Shown here piece by piece: positions 45,636 to 55,038 of a stretch of DNA of 64,000 nucleotides. This DNA comes from Sva-07 sp963698435. Lineage in GTDB: Bacteria > Actinomycetota > Acidimicrobiia > Acidimicrobiales > Ilumatobacteraceae. Location: assembly GCA_963698435.1 (NCBI GenBank), contig CAVOQV010000018.1, positions 558,001 to 622,000 on the forward strand. The letters run 5' to 3'. Under the pieces are notes generated by a model. That model was not told the DNA's origin and did not search any database. It worked only from the letters and a program-made list of their open reading frames with translations. Every line of letters begins with the position of its first letter. Within the stretch, counting starts at the first letter, position 1. The translations under genes were made by a program, and so were the position numbers.

Positions 45636-46829
45636 TCAGTCGCAGGCCGAGCCTTCGCCCAGCGGCAGACCGTCGATCCCACAGATACCGGTGGTGATGC
45701 TGCCGTCGGCCAAACCGACTCGAGCTGCCTCGACCGCTGCTGTCACCTCGGCTGGGATGTCGGCGTCGTGGGGTTCTGCGTAGGTGATGAGGTCGTTCGC
45801 AGCCGTGCCGACGACGAGACCGCCTTCGAAGGTGTCCTGGATCGAGTCAGCGATCAGACGGAAGGTGGCGATGTCGACTCGCTTGACCGCTGAGCTGGCG
45901 AGGTACTCCGAACCCGGAGCGCTGCCGCTCGCGAAGGTGGTGAAGTACTCGTCCTGGTCGACGCCGATCGCCCACACGCCGGCTTCGGCCGCCGCGGCGA
46001 TACCACCGGAGCCGGTCTGGCCTCCGGCGCCGAAGATCACATCGGCGCCTTCCCCGATGAACTGGGCGGCATCCGACGCGCCCTTGGCGATGTCGGTGAA
46101 GCTCTCGTTGTAGATCGACAGCACCCGGATGTCGGGGTTCACCGACTGGGCGCCGGCCGTGTAGCCGTTGACGAACTTGACGACGGGCGGGACGTCTTCC
46201 CGTCCGGCGACGACACCGATGACGCCGGTCTCGCTCAACGAGGCGGCGAGGACACCAGCGATGAAGCCGCTCTCGTCTTCGTTGAAGACGACGCCGGCCA
46301 TGTTGTCGGGGTACTCCTCGAGGAACTGGTCGATCCCGATGAAGTCGACATCGGGATTGGCGACCGCGGCCTCCTCGGTGTCGGTGGTGATGAGGAAGCC
46401 GACCGTGACGAGGGTGTTCGGGTCGTTCTCGAGTGACGTCGCGATGTTGGCCGCGTAGTCGGCCTCGGAGACGGTCTCGATGAAGCTGGTGTTCTGGATG
46501 CCGAAGCACTCGGCTGCGGCGATCATGCCCTCGTAGGCGAACTGGTTGAACGTGCCGTCGTCGACCTTGCCGATGTCGGTCACGAGGTTGACCCGGAAGT
46601 CTTCCGGGGCCTGCAGACCGTCGTAGCTCGCGCACTCGGCATCGAGCGTCAGGAATGCGACGTCTTCACCGTCGCCTCCCTCGGTCGTGGCCTCGGTGCC
46701 CTCGGTGGTCGCTTCGGTGCTGTCTGGCGCGTCGGTGGACTCACTTCCCGAGTCGTCGTCGCTCCCGCATGCTGCTAGGCCGAGTGCGGCGATCACGCCG
46801 ACGGCGAGCAGCTTCTTGCTCTTGATCAT
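45636..46829 (-). CDS. BMP-family nucleoside-binding lipoprotein
   Basis: Substrate-binding protein of the importer, 397 residues. The lipobox LGLAACGSDDDS puts the lipidated Cys near residue 21, followed by a Thr/Glu-rich linker and the BMP/PnrA fold. Typical stretches are NLVTDIGKVDDGTFNQFAYEGM at its start, GVVFNEDESGFIAGVLA near 170, and VIFGAGGQTGSGGIAAAAEAGVWAIGVDQD, each only partly quoted here by short motif. A good ribosome site (AAGGGGAG) precedes ATG 46829. It is the first and probably most highly expressed gene of the operon. A purine nucleoside ligand is inferred from the family. Confidence 0.93.
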   Translation of the reverse strand: MIKSKKLLAVGVIAALGLAACGSDDDSGSESTDAPDSTEATTEGTEATTEGGDGEDVAFLTLDAECASYDGLQAPEDFRVNLVTDIGKVDDGTFNQFAYEGMIAAAECFGIQNTSFIETVSEADYAANIATSLENDPNTLVTVGFLITTDTEEAAVANPDVDFIGIDQFLEEYPDNMAGVVFNEDESGFIAGVLAASLSETGVIGVVAGREDVPPVVKFVNGYTAGAQSVNPDIRVLSIYNESFTDIAKGASDAAQFIGEGADVIFGAGGQTGSGGIAAAAEAGVWAIGVDQDEYFTTFASGSAPGSEYLASSAVKRVDIATFRLIADSIQDTFEGGLVVGTAANDLITYAEPHDADIPAEVTAAVEAARVGLADGSITTGICGIDGLPLGEGSACD

Positions 46830-47033
46830 GTTCTCCCCTTCAGGATGAATTGGTCTGGTTCATGATGCGAGCCGACGCGGTGCGCCGGTCGTGTTCACGC
46901 CCCAACAAGCTACCCGGTGGTAACGGCCTGTGATGCGAACCCCGTCTTGGTCATCGAACGGGCACGGCCTCGTCGTTGCCGATGCACGGCCTGCCGCCAT
47001 CGGCGAGGTCGTCGACCGTATCCTGGGAGGTCC

Positions 47034-47993
47034 GTGTCCTCGTCTTCGTCCACCCGCCGCCGCAGCAGCCGGCGCTATGCGATTCGACGCCTGGGCGCCC
47101 TCGTCGTCGTGGTGCTGTTGGGCTTCGGCGTGTTCCGGGGTGTGGGGGCCCTGCTCTCGGGCGGCGATGACGGTGTCGCCGACGCCAACGGAACGGGCGA
47201 GCCTGATCCGGTGGGTGATGGAGCCGAGCCCGTCGGTGGTTCGATCGTGCTCGATGCATCCGATGACGTCGAGTCCGGCGAGTCCGAGCCGGACGACACC
47301 GAGCCGGTCAACACCGGCCCGGCGACCCCGGAGAACCCCGCGACGGTGTTCATCGTCGGCGACAGCGATGCGGGCACGTTCGGTCCGTACCTGCAGACGC
47401 TGCTCGACGGCACCGGCGTCGTGGAGACCCAGCTCGACTACAAGGTGTCCTCCGGTCTCGCCCGCCCCGACTTCTTCGACTGGCCGGCCGAGATCGACAC
47501 CAAACTGCCCGAGGTGAACCCCGACATCGTCGTGGCGACCTTCGGTGGCAACGACGCCCAGGGCCTCGCCGTCGAGAGCGGCGAGTTCATCATCGGGGAT
47601 CCGGTAGCGAACGAAGCCGAGTGGTCCGAGGAGTACCAGCGGCGGGTGGGTGCCGTGATGGACCAGTTGTTGGAGGGTGGCCGCACGCTGGTCTGGGTCG
47701 GGATCCCGAACGACGACAACCCCGAGGTCACGGAGCGGATGGCGATCCAGGACCAGGCGGCCAAAGCGGCGGCGGCCGAGCGGCCGGAGGTGATCTTCAT
47801 CGACACCTGGACGCGGTTCTCCGGGCGCGACGGGGGCTGGGCCGAGTTCGTGATCGATCCTCGCGACGGGGAGGGCAAGGACGTTCGCGCCGACGACGGG
47901 TTCCACCTGAACACCACCGGCGCCGAGATCCTCGCGATCGACATCGCCCAGGCCATTCGCGACACCCTCCGCGCCCAGGGTTCGGCCATCTGA
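47034..47993 (+). CDS. SGNH/GDSL hydrolase-like membrane-anchored protein (DUF459-like)
   Basis: A 319-residue protein with an N-terminal membrane helix (LGALVVVVLLGFGVFRGVGAL) and an acidic Asp/Glu/Pro linker. The extracytoplasmic SGNH domain has the block I serine in VGDSDAGTFGPYL near 108, block III FGGNDAQGL near 168, and the block V Asp/His in DDGFHLNTTGAEI near 287. DUF459 proteins with this layout are found in alginate and exopolysaccharide settings. Acetyl ester hydrolysis at the envelope is likely, but the substrate is unknown. GTG 47034 is chosen because it begins directly before the Ser/Arg-rich cytoplasmic leader. Confidence 0.85.
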   Translation: MSSSSSTRRRSSRRYAIRRLGALVVVVLLGFGVFRGVGALLSGGDDGVADANGTGEPDPVGDGAEPVGGSIVLDASDDVESGESEPDDTEPVNTGPATPENPATVFIVGDSDAGTFGPYLQTLLDGTGVVETQLDYKVSSGLARPDFFDWPAEIDTKLPEVNPDIVVATFGGNDAQGLAVESGEFIIGDPVANEAEWSEEYQRRVGAVMDQLLEGGRTLVWVGIPNDDNPEVTERMAIQDQAAKAAAAERPEVIFIDTWTRFSGRDGGWAEFVIDPRDGEGKDVRADDGFHLNTTGAEILAIDIAQAIRDTLRAQGSAI

Positions 47994-48025
47994 GCACCGC
48001 CGCGGTCCGGCCCGTGCAGTGATCG

Positions 48026-48811
48026 CTACTGCTGTTGACCGCGGGCCTGGATGGACACGCGTCTCGCAGCCACGGCGTCGGGGCTGAAGCTGGTGCGACG
48101 CCAGGCCCTGCTGTCGCGCGACTCGATCTCCCAGTGGTCGTCGTCGGACGAGATCTGGGCGTAGGTCGAGCGGATCTGGCGCACGCCCGGTTGATCGTTG
48201 CCGATGATGTCGAGCGCCAGTCGTCTGGTGAACGGCATCAGCTCGTCGTGCGCGACGACATGGTTGACCAGCCCGAACGCCAGCGCCTCGTCGGCGAGCA
48301 TGAAGTTGCCGGTGAAGCTCATCTCTCGCGCCCGCCGGATGCCGATCGCCTGCGGCAGGAGCACGGTGAGGCCCCACCCGGGCATGACGCCGACCCGCGA
48401 GTGGGTGTCGCCGAACTTGGCGTGCTCGCTCGCCACGAGGAAGTCGCAGTTGAGCGCGTACTCGAGCCCGCCGGTGACCGCGACGCCGTTGACCGCACCG
48501 ATCAAGGGCTTGGTCAACGTCGGGAAGGGACCGCGCACGCCGTAGCGGTTCGGGCTGCCGTCGGCGCCCGATCCGCCGGCGAGGTTGCTGCCGTCGGTAC
48601 CGAGCTCCTTCAGGTCGAGCCCGGCGGTGAATGCCGGGTCGGTGCCGGTCAGGATGATCACGTCGACGTCGTCGTCGCTCTCGGCGTCGAGCATCAGCTG
48701 CGGGATCCGCGCCAGCATCTCGCTCGTCAGCGCATTGCGCGCCTCGGGCCGATTGATCGTGACCGTCGCAATCCGCTCGGACACCTCGTACAGCACGTCG
48801 GATTCAGCCAT
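48026..48811 (-). CDS. Enoyl-CoA hydratase/isomerase family protein
   Basis: A 261-residue crotonase-fold enzyme. The family start is IATVTINRPEARNAL, followed by an oxyanion-hole region LTGTDPAFTAGLDLKEL and the catalytic-loop region GAVNGVAVTGGLEYALNCDFLVASEHAKFGDTH, split over residues about 105-140. The glutamates usual for hydration lie near FGDTHSRVGVMPG; the active-site pattern does not decide between hydratase and isomerase. ATG 48811 is used rather than 48853. It ends with an Arg/Gln-rich tail. Confidence 0.9.
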   Translation of the reverse strand: MAESDVLYEVSERIATVTINRPEARNALTSEMLARIPQLMLDAESDDDVDVIILTGTDPAFTAGLDLKELGTDGSNLAGGSGADGSPNRYGVRGPFPTLTKPLIGAVNGVAVTGGLEYALNCDFLVASEHAKFGDTHSRVGVMPGWGLTVLLPQAIGIRRAREMSFTGNFMLADEALAFGLVNHVVAHDELMPFTRRLALDIIGNDQPGVRQIRSTYAQISSDDDHWEIESRDSRAWRRTSFSPDAVAARRVSIQARGQQQ

Positions 48812-48880
48812 CGCAGGAGTCTCCCACCGGTCTCCTGCCGGCCCCGAATCCAAGAGTTCCCGGGAGTGGGTGAGCGCCGG

Positions 48881-49501
48881 TCAGTCGGCGTCGTCGGCGG
48901 GGTGGAACTCGAGCGGGAGGTCGCCGAGTTTCACCAGCGTCGACGCGATCCAGCCGCCGAGCGCCCCGAAGTGCTCGTCGAGCAGGGTGCTGGTGCCGTC
49001 GGCCACGGTCTCCTCGGCGAGTTCGTACAGACCCTCGTAGGTGATCTCGGCGGCATATTCGGTGCGGAGGTCGAGCGGGTCGACGTCGGTGTCGGGATGT
49101 GATGTCTCCGACGTCAGGCCGGCCCGTTCGAGGCGGTCGTCTCCGACGAGCGGGCTCTGCTCGGGCACCGTCGTGTAGAGCACCGACGGGTCGGCGGGCT
49201 CGGAGAGCCGTTGGATGCGCAGCACGATCTCCATCTCGATCGCGGGTCGCTTCTCGAGTTCCTCCTCGACGTACCACTGTCGGTAGGCCGCCTGGCTCCA
49301 CGCAGGCCAGTCGAAGGTGATGTGGGCGACGACCCGTGGCGGTTCGCCCTCGCCGGGCAGTCCGTAGCTGGTCTCCCATGTCAGATCACCGAGCAGCACA
49401 TCGCTCTGGAAGTGCTCCTCGAACGCCTGTCGCTCGAGGAAGGCGGCTTCGAAGGCGTCGCGGAGCGCGCTGATGGCATCGGTGAAGACGTGGTCGAGCA
49501 T
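48881..49501 (-). CDS. Conserved hypothetical protein
   Basis: A 206-residue acidic soluble protein I do not recognise. Visible features are an amphipathic N-terminus (LDHVFTDAISALRDAFE), a strand-rich centre (PPRVVAHITFDWPAWSQAAY), EMEIVLRIQRLSEP, and a C-terminal helix ending HPADDAD. There is no signal peptide, membrane segment or metal motif. ATG 49501 is selected because longer versions overlap the divergent enoyl-CoA hydratase gene. It sits between two crotonase-family genes. Confidence 0.65.
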   Translation of the reverse strand: MLDHVFTDAISALRDAFEAAFLERQAFEEHFQSDVLLGDLTWETSYGLPGEGEPPRVVAHITFDWPAWSQAAYRQWYVEEELEKRPAIEMEIVLRIQRLSEPADPSVLYTTVPEQSPLVGDDRLERAGLTSETSHPDTDVDPLDLRTEYAAEITYEGLYELAEETVADGTSTLLDEHFGALGGWIASTLVKLGDLPLEFHPADDAD

Positions 49502-49568
49502 GTGCGACACGAAGGCTAACCCGCTGCGACCGCGGTGGCGTCGGGCGCCTCGTGGCACACTGGCGCGC

Positions 49569-50333
49569 ATGGCTGGAACCGAATCGTTCGTGCTCACCGA
49601 CGTGTCCGACGGCGTCGCGACGCTGACCTTGAACAACCCCGACGAGCGCAACACCCTGACCGCGCCGATGGTGGCCCAGATCCTCGAGGCGATGGACTCG
49701 TTCGAAGCCGACGAATCGGTCGGTGCGCTGGTCGTGACCGGCACCCCGCCGGCCTTCTGCGCCGGCGCGAACCTCGGCAATCTCGCCGAGGCGACCGGTG
49801 AGAGCCTCGGCACGATCTACGAGGGCTTCTTGCGCATCGCCCGCAGCCCGCTCCCGACGCTGGCCGCGGTCAACGGAGCCGCCGTCGGCGCCGGTATGAA
49901 CCTTGCGCTCGGTTGCGACGTCCGCATCGTCGCCGACTCCGCGAAGCTCGACACCCGCTTCCTGCAACTGGGCATCCACCCGGGCGGTGGGCACACCTGG
50001 ATGCTTCGCCGCATCGTCGGCCCGCAAGCGGCGATGGCCACCGTCGTGTTCGGCCAGGTCCTCGACGGCAAGGAAGCCGAACGCATCGGCCTCGCGTATC
50101 GGTCGGTGCCCGCCGAGTCGCTGCTGGAGGTCTGCCACGAGTTTGCTGCGAAGGCGGCCGGCGCACCTCGCGAGCTGGCGATCGTCACCAAGCAGACGAT
50201 CCAGGCAATGGCGGACGTCGACGACCATCCCGCCGCCGTCGCCCGGGAACTGGAACCGCAGCTCTGGAGCACCAAGCAGCCCTGGTTCGCCGAGCGCCTC
50301 GCCGCGCTCCAGGCGCGCATCTCGAAGAAGTAG
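49569..50333 (+). CDS. Enoyl-CoA hydratase/isomerase family protein
   Basis: A 254-residue crotonase-fold enzyme, distinct from the one at 48026. It opens VATLTLNNPDERNTLTAPMV, has FCAGANLGNLAEA as the oxyanion-hole block near residue 65, and AAVNGAAVGAGMNLALGCDVRI near 100, followed by LDTRFLQLGIHPGGG. ATG 49569 is used. Fatty-acid or aromatic degradation is the usual role. Its stop is four bases from the convergent transglutaminase gene's stop. Confidence 0.9.
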   Translation: MAGTESFVLTDVSDGVATLTLNNPDERNTLTAPMVAQILEAMDSFEADESVGALVVTGTPPAFCAGANLGNLAEATGESLGTIYEGFLRIARSPLPTLAAVNGAAVGAGMNLALGCDVRIVADSAKLDTRFLQLGIHPGGGHTWMLRRIVGPQAAMATVVFGQVLDGKEAERIGLAYRSVPAESLLEVCHEFAAKAAGAPRELAIVTKQTIQAMADVDDHPAAVARELEPQLWSTKQPWFAERLAALQARISKK

Positions 50334-50337
50334 CGCG

Positions 50338-53300
50338 TCAACGTCGGTCGCGTTCCAACGTGGCCAACGCCGATCTCGCTCGTTCGAAACACTCGTCGTC
50401 GTCGACCCAAGCGGGGTCGAATGCCGCACGGTCGAGCTCGTCGGCCACCGTGAGCGCCGTGGCGCGGCGGCCGTGGTCGATGATCGCCGCTGCGATCTGC
50501 GGGTTGGTCGCCGCCACCATCCTCCCGGGGACGGGGCCGGGGGGGACCGTCGGGTCGGCGAGTCGGGTGAAGCGGTCCTGGAGGAGACCCCACCGTCCGC
50601 GTCGGCGGCGGTAGCGGGCCAGTGCGACCAGCCGGACCGACAGCAGCACCCCGGCGGCGGCGATCAGTACCAGCGCGATCTCGATGCGGTACGACGCGAT
50701 CGACGAGGCCGTCGCCGCGATCAGGTCGCCGCCGATCGTCTCGCCGCCGGCGTCGGCCGCGAGCGGCACGTCGGCCGTCGGGTCGAAGGGCTGCCAGCCG
50801 GTCTGGGGGAACCACACTTCGACCCAGGCATGGGCGTCGCTGGCACGGACGTTCCACACCCCCGACACCCGATCGCGCTCGCCGGGCACGTAGCCGGTGA
50901 CCAGCCGGGCCGGAACCCCCTGGCTGCGCAGCATGATCGTGAGCGTCGAGGCGATCTGCTCGCAGAAGCCGAGTTGCGACTCGAACAGGAAGTCGTCGAC
51001 GGCGTCTGCCCCATCCGCGGGAACCGGGGCGTCGAGGTCGTATTCCGTGTTGGCGCCGAGCCAGGCCTCGTAGGCCAGGATCGTGTCGTAGGTCGACTCA
51101 CCGGGAGTGCGCAGCGACGTCGCGAGGTCGATCGTCCGCTGGGTCGTCGATTCCGGGAGCTCGAGAAACGGGTCGATCTCCGCGCCGCCGGCCATGTCAC
51201 GGAATCCGCCGAAGAACTCGCCGAGGTCGCCCTGCGCGCGCAGGATCTCGGCATCCACCTGTACCCGCTCGGAGATCACCGTGTAGACCGATCCCGCCGT
51301 CAGGGTCACGTCGGATCGCAGTGCACCGTCGGGCCGGGTCCACAACGATCCGTCGAAGATCACCTGGACGGGTCGCGCCGCGGCGAACACCACGTTCGGG
51401 AGATCCTGTTCGATGAAATAGGTCTGGACGAGTTCGCGGGTCGGCACCGACGCTCCGAGTGCATCGCCCACGGTGGGCTGGACGTCGATCACGGGACCCG
51501 GTCGTTCCCGTCCGAGTTCCGGGGAGACCGTCCATGTCCGACCGTCGAAGTCGGTGAACGTCTGGCCGCGCCAGAACGCTGGTTCGGGTGCGCGGACTCG
51601 CATCACGATCTCGTCGCCCAGATCGCCGCGCACGCTCGTGTCGAGCTGCTCGGTGAATCCGGGGTACCCGGCGACGCCGCCGAGCAGTCCCCGGCTGGGT
51701 GCAGAGTCGTCGGTGCTGCTCGACGAGGTCGAGCCGTCAGGGGCGGCGAGCCCGCCACGGGAGCCGACGGTCGGCGCGTTGGCCGAGAGCGCCGGCAGGC
51801 CGAGGCGGGCGGGGCCGTCGGGAACCGGCACCAAGCTCAAGACAGCGAGCGTGGCGACGCCCATGGCGACGATCGACAGGGCCCAGCGGCTGGTCACGCG
51901 GACGGAGCCGACGGATGGACGGCGAGGTGCGGCGACGACGATGTCACCGCCGCGTGGCCGGTGCGAGGTGGCGACCATCGCGACGACGAACGGGACGCCC
52001 CACGCTCCCAGCCACCAGCCGAGCGCCCCGTCGATGCGGAGCCCGGCGGCGTAGCAGGCGAGGACGAACGTGATCGCAAGGTGCACGCGGAGGGTCCGGC
52101 GATCGACCGTCTCGAATCCGTGCAACACGACGAGCAGCATCAGCACGTTGGGGAGGGGTCCACGCAGCGCGGCGAGCAGCCCATCGACGTCGACGGCCTG
52201 CGCAGCGATCACCACGAGAGCGACCACGATCGCCCCGACGATCGCGACCTGCATGACCAGAGGTCGCTTGCCGCCTCGACGGGCAACCCACAGCGAGACG
52301 GCAGCGGCGACGACCACCGAGACGAGCACGAGGCCCAACAGCGCAGCCGATCCTCCGAGTGCGCCGATCAGCATTCCCATGCTGGCGAACGCGGCGGCCG
52401 CAGCGGCCCACCGCGCGACGCCGGTGATCGTGGTGGCTGTCTCGATCGGTGCCGGCCGCAGTGAGATCTGACGGTGCAGGAATCCGACTCGCTCGCCGGA
52501 CCGATCGCTGGGGTCGATCCGAGCGTCAGCGTCGAGGTGTGTTTGCGCTGCGATCGCCGCCCACCGTGCCGCAGCGTCGGCGTCCGGCACGGCGTGGGTG
52601 TTTCCGTCGCTGGTACGAACCACCACGTCGTGTCCCAGTCGCCGCCCCTCGTCGAGGGTGAAGCGAAGTCGACCGGGATCGGATCCATCGAGGTCGACCA
52701 GCCATCGCTCGTCGGTGGCTGTCAGTCGATCGTGCACGATCAGCTCGTCGGTGCGAAGTGACGAGGCCCAATGCACCGAGTTCGTCGAGTCGCCCTGGCG
52801 CCACGGTCGCACGCCGTCGATCTCGCCGCCGTGGTTGCCGCGCCGTGCGGTCACCGAGCCATCCGACGTCGACGAGACCGACTCGACATCGGCCAGCGGG
52901 CCCCGTGCGATCGGAGCGATGTGCAGTGGATCGATCGCGATCGTCGTCGTCCGCTTCCACCAGACGAGGCCGGCCGGCCCGGCGACGTCGACGCGCACCT
53001 TCAATTCGGTGAGAACTCCCGGGTGCTCGCAACGAAGCCAGACGGCGGTGGCCCCGGCCGTGGTCGGTGCGTCCTGACTGGGTGATGTCCGGGTGCTGAT
53101 GACCGTCCCATCGAGCTGTTCGCATGTGACCCTTCGGTGATCGATCGATCGGTGGCCGGTCGAGGTCTCGACGGTCACGAGCAGCTCGACGAGTTCGCCG
53201 GCGTCGGCCACCGGGGGAGCGACCACCGACCGGACAAGCACCCCACGCGCCACCCACCATCCGGCGACGATCTCGAACCCCATCGCCACGATCGCAGCGG

Positions 53301-53463
53301 CCAACAGCAGGATCACGGCGGTCGCCCCGGTCAGGCGGGCGATCGCGGCGCTGGCGACCCATGCACCGAGCAGCGTTCCGGTACCGGGTGACCAACCGGC
53401 CGGTCGCGCCCGTCGCGCTGCGGCCGGGTTCGGTCCGGGCGTGGCAACGTTGCGAGTCGGCAT
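50338..53463 (-). CDS. Fused DUF58 and DUF3488/transglutaminase (TgpA-like) membrane protein
   Basis: A 1,041-residue single chain joining two proteins normally encoded separately beside MoxR. The N-terminal part has two helices (AVILLLAAAIVAMGF) and the DUF58 core ending VRPWRQGDSTNSVHWASSLR near 215. The middle holds about eight helices of the DUF3488 type (330-520). The C-terminal external transglutaminase domain shows the Cys in LGFCEQIAST near 832, His in DAHAWVEVWF near 873 and Asp in PFDPTADV near 891, then a last helix near 935. It starts one base over the moxR stop (TGATG). A cell-envelope assembly or proteolysis role is inferred. Confidence 0.88.
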   Translation of the reverse strand: MPTRNVATPGPNPAAARRARPAGWSPGTGTLLGAWVASAAIARLTGATAVILLLAAAIVAMGFEIVAGWWVARGVLVRSVVAPPVADAGELVELLVTVETSTGHRSIDHRRVTCEQLDGTVISTRTSPSQDAPTTAGATAVWLRCEHPGVLTELKVRVDVAGPAGLVWWKRTTTIAIDPLHIAPIARGPLADVESVSSTSDGSVTARRGNHGGEIDGVRPWRQGDSTNSVHWASSLRTDELIVHDRLTATDERWLVDLDGSDPGRLRFTLDEGRRLGHDVVVRTSDGNTHAVPDADAAARWAAIAAQTHLDADARIDPSDRSGERVGFLHRQISLRPAPIETATTITGVARWAAAAAAFASMGMLIGALGGSAALLGLVLVSVVVAAAVSLWVARRGGKRPLVMQVAIVGAIVVALVVIAAQAVDVDGLLAALRGPLPNVLMLLVVLHGFETVDRRTLRVHLAITFVLACYAAGLRIDGALGWWLGAWGVPFVVAMVATSHRPRGGDIVVAAPRRPSVGSVRVTSRWALSIVAMGVATLAVLSLVPVPDGPARLGLPALSANAPTVGSRGGLAAPDGSTSSSSTDDSAPSRGLLGGVAGYPGFTEQLDTSVRGDLGDEIVMRVRAPEPAFWRGQTFTDFDGRTWTVSPELGRERPGPVIDVQPTVGDALGASVPTRELVQTYFIEQDLPNVVFAAARPVQVIFDGSLWTRPDGALRSDVTLTAGSVYTVISERVQVDAEILRAQGDLGEFFGGFRDMAGGAEIDPFLELPESTTQRTIDLATSLRTPGESTYDTILAYEAWLGANTEYDLDAPVPADGADAVDDFLFESQLGFCEQIASTLTIMLRSQGVPARLVTGYVPGERDRVSGVWNVRASDAHAWVEVWFPQTGWQPFDPTADVPLAADAGGETIGGDLIAATASSIASYRIEIALVLIAAAGVLLSVRLVALARYRRRRGRWGLLQDRFTRLADPTVPPGPVPGRMVAATNPQIAAAIIDHGRRATALTVADELDRAAFDPAWVDDDECFERARSALATLERDRR

Positions 53464-54446
53464 CAGATCGTCGGCGGGGCGACCCCGGCAAGACAGTCCG
53501 CAACCAGTTCCCGTCCGACGTCGACACTCACGTGGGTGCCTGCGACACGGTGCGCGAGCGCAGGTCCGGCCGCGCGCACGATGTCGTCGGGGGTGAGAAA
53601 CGTCCGACCCGCCATCGCAGCGAAGGCGCGAGCCAACGCCACGACGGCGACGCCGCCACGGGTCGACGCTCCCACACGGATCGCCGGATGCTCTCGGGTG
53701 GCGTGGAGCAGCCGGACCACGTAGCCGCCGACTGCATCGCTGATCTGGACCTCGGCGACGGCGCTGCGTGCCGCGATGAGATCGGCGAGGGTCACGATCG
53801 GGTCGACCGCGTCGAGCATCGCTCGACCTCGGCGGCCGGTGAGCACGTCGAGTTCGGCGGCGGCTGGCGCTCGTCCTGGCGTGACGACGGCGCGGAATCG
53901 GTCGAGCGAACCGTCGCCGAGACCGTAGGTGCCCGCGATGTCGATCGGGTTCTGGGTCGCGACGATCATGAATGGGTCGGGAAGCAGGTGAACCACGCCG
54001 TCGACGGTCACCGTCGCTTCCTCGGCGAGTTCCAGCAGCGCCGACTGTGTTCGCGGCGTTGCCCGGTTCAACTCGTCGAACACGACGATGTTGGCGAACA
54101 CCGGCCCCGGCCGGAACTTCATGCTGTCGGCGTCGAGCCGACCGCTGGGGACCATCGAGCCGGTGATGTCGCCGGGCAGCAGGTCGGACGTGCCCTGGAT
54201 TCGGTGGAACGAGCCACCGACGCTGCGAGCGATCACCTGGGCCAGCAAGGTCTTGCCGACGCCTGGGATGTCCTCGATCAGGAGATGGCCGCCCGACAGC
54301 AGGGTGGCGACGGCCACTTCGGCCACGTCGTGCTTGCCGGCGATGACGTCGTCGATCGTGGCGACGAGCCGTGCGCCGAGTGCGGCGACACCGTTGCCGG
54401 GCGCGGCGGTTGACGCCGAGTCCGAGATGGAATCGGGCGCGTTCAT
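53463..54446 (-). CDS. MoxR-family AAA+ ATPase
   Basis: A 327-residue AAA+ chaperone-like ATPase. Walker A is IEDIPGVGKTLLAQ near residue 60, the pore-region IQGTSDLLPGDITG near 83, Walker B IVVFDELNRATPRTQSALLE near 110, sensor 1 ATQNP near 147. MoxR proteins near DUF58 genes are thought to activate metal- or VWA-containing partners. ATG 54446 is used; upstream sequence is unconserved. It is translationally coupled to the DUF58-transglutaminase gene. Confidence 0.93.
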   Translation of the reverse strand: MNAPDSISDSASTAAPGNGVAALGARLVATIDDVIAGKHDVAEVAVATLLSGGHLLIEDIPGVGKTLLAQVIARSVGGSFHRIQGTSDLLPGDITGSMVPSGRLDADSMKFRPGPVFANIVVFDELNRATPRTQSALLELAEEATVTVDGVVHLLPDPFMIVATQNPIDIAGTYGLGDGSLDRFRAVVTPGRAPAAAELDVLTGRRGRAMLDAVDPIVTLADLIAARSAVAEVQISDAVGGYVVRLLHATREHPAIRVGASTRGGVAVVALARAFAAMAGRTFLTPDDIVRAAGPALAHRVAGTHVSVDVGRELVADCLAGVAPPTI

Positions 54447-54669
54447 GGTCGGCGGCGGCAGCGTGTCCACGACGGTGTATCGGCATCGACCGGGTCGGTC
54501 TTGACCCGGTCGGTCGACGACGGCTGCGGCGTTCCCGGAGCGAACGCGGTGGTGAACGAATCGCGCAGGATCGTTACACAAGACCCACGACAGCAGGCGC
54601 GAGCTGGACTAAGTTGGCAGAGGCAAGCACCGAAACCACCGTGGCACGGCCACGAAGCAGGAGGTAGCA

Positions 54670-55008
54670 ATGAGCCAGCGTCACCGGTCCACCGAGACTG
54701 TGTTGCCACTCAAGCAGGAGGTGCGTGCCCACGCCCACAGCGAACGGCACCGCATCCACGTCGAGTTGCAGAGCGTCGCTCAGGACGTCAGTGCCGGTCT
54801 CGAACCCGAAGACGTGCACGAACCCGGGATGGCGTGGAAGCCGGTCGGCCACCACGACGCCGAGGTCGCCAAGAACAAGCTCGCGAAGCGCAATCGCACG
54901 AAGCGTCACTGGAAGACCAAGATGTGGAAGCGGCGCACCCAGCTGCGACGCGACCGGGCCGACCAGATGCGCCTGGCTCGGGAGAATTCCGGCCTGATCG
55001 GCTACTGA
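54670..55008 (+). CDS. Small basic hypothetical protein
   Basis: 112 residues, rich in Arg, Lys and His, with no signal peptide or membrane helix. The C-terminal third is strongly basic (KNKLAKRNRTKRHWKTKMWKR begins near 67; longer stretches not quoted), suggesting nucleic-acid or ribosome contact. A strong ribosome site, AGGAGGT, lies six bases before ATG 54670, one of the best in the window. It may therefore be highly translated. I do not recognise the family. Confidence 0.7.
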   Translation: MSQRHRSTETVLPLKQEVRAHAHSERHRIHVELQSVAQDVSAGLEPEDVHEPGMAWKPVGHHDAEVAKNKLAKRNRTKRHWKTKMWKRRTQLRRDRADQMRLARENSGLIGY

Positions 55009-55038
55009 CGTTGGGAACCGTTCCGGTCCCCGTCGGCC

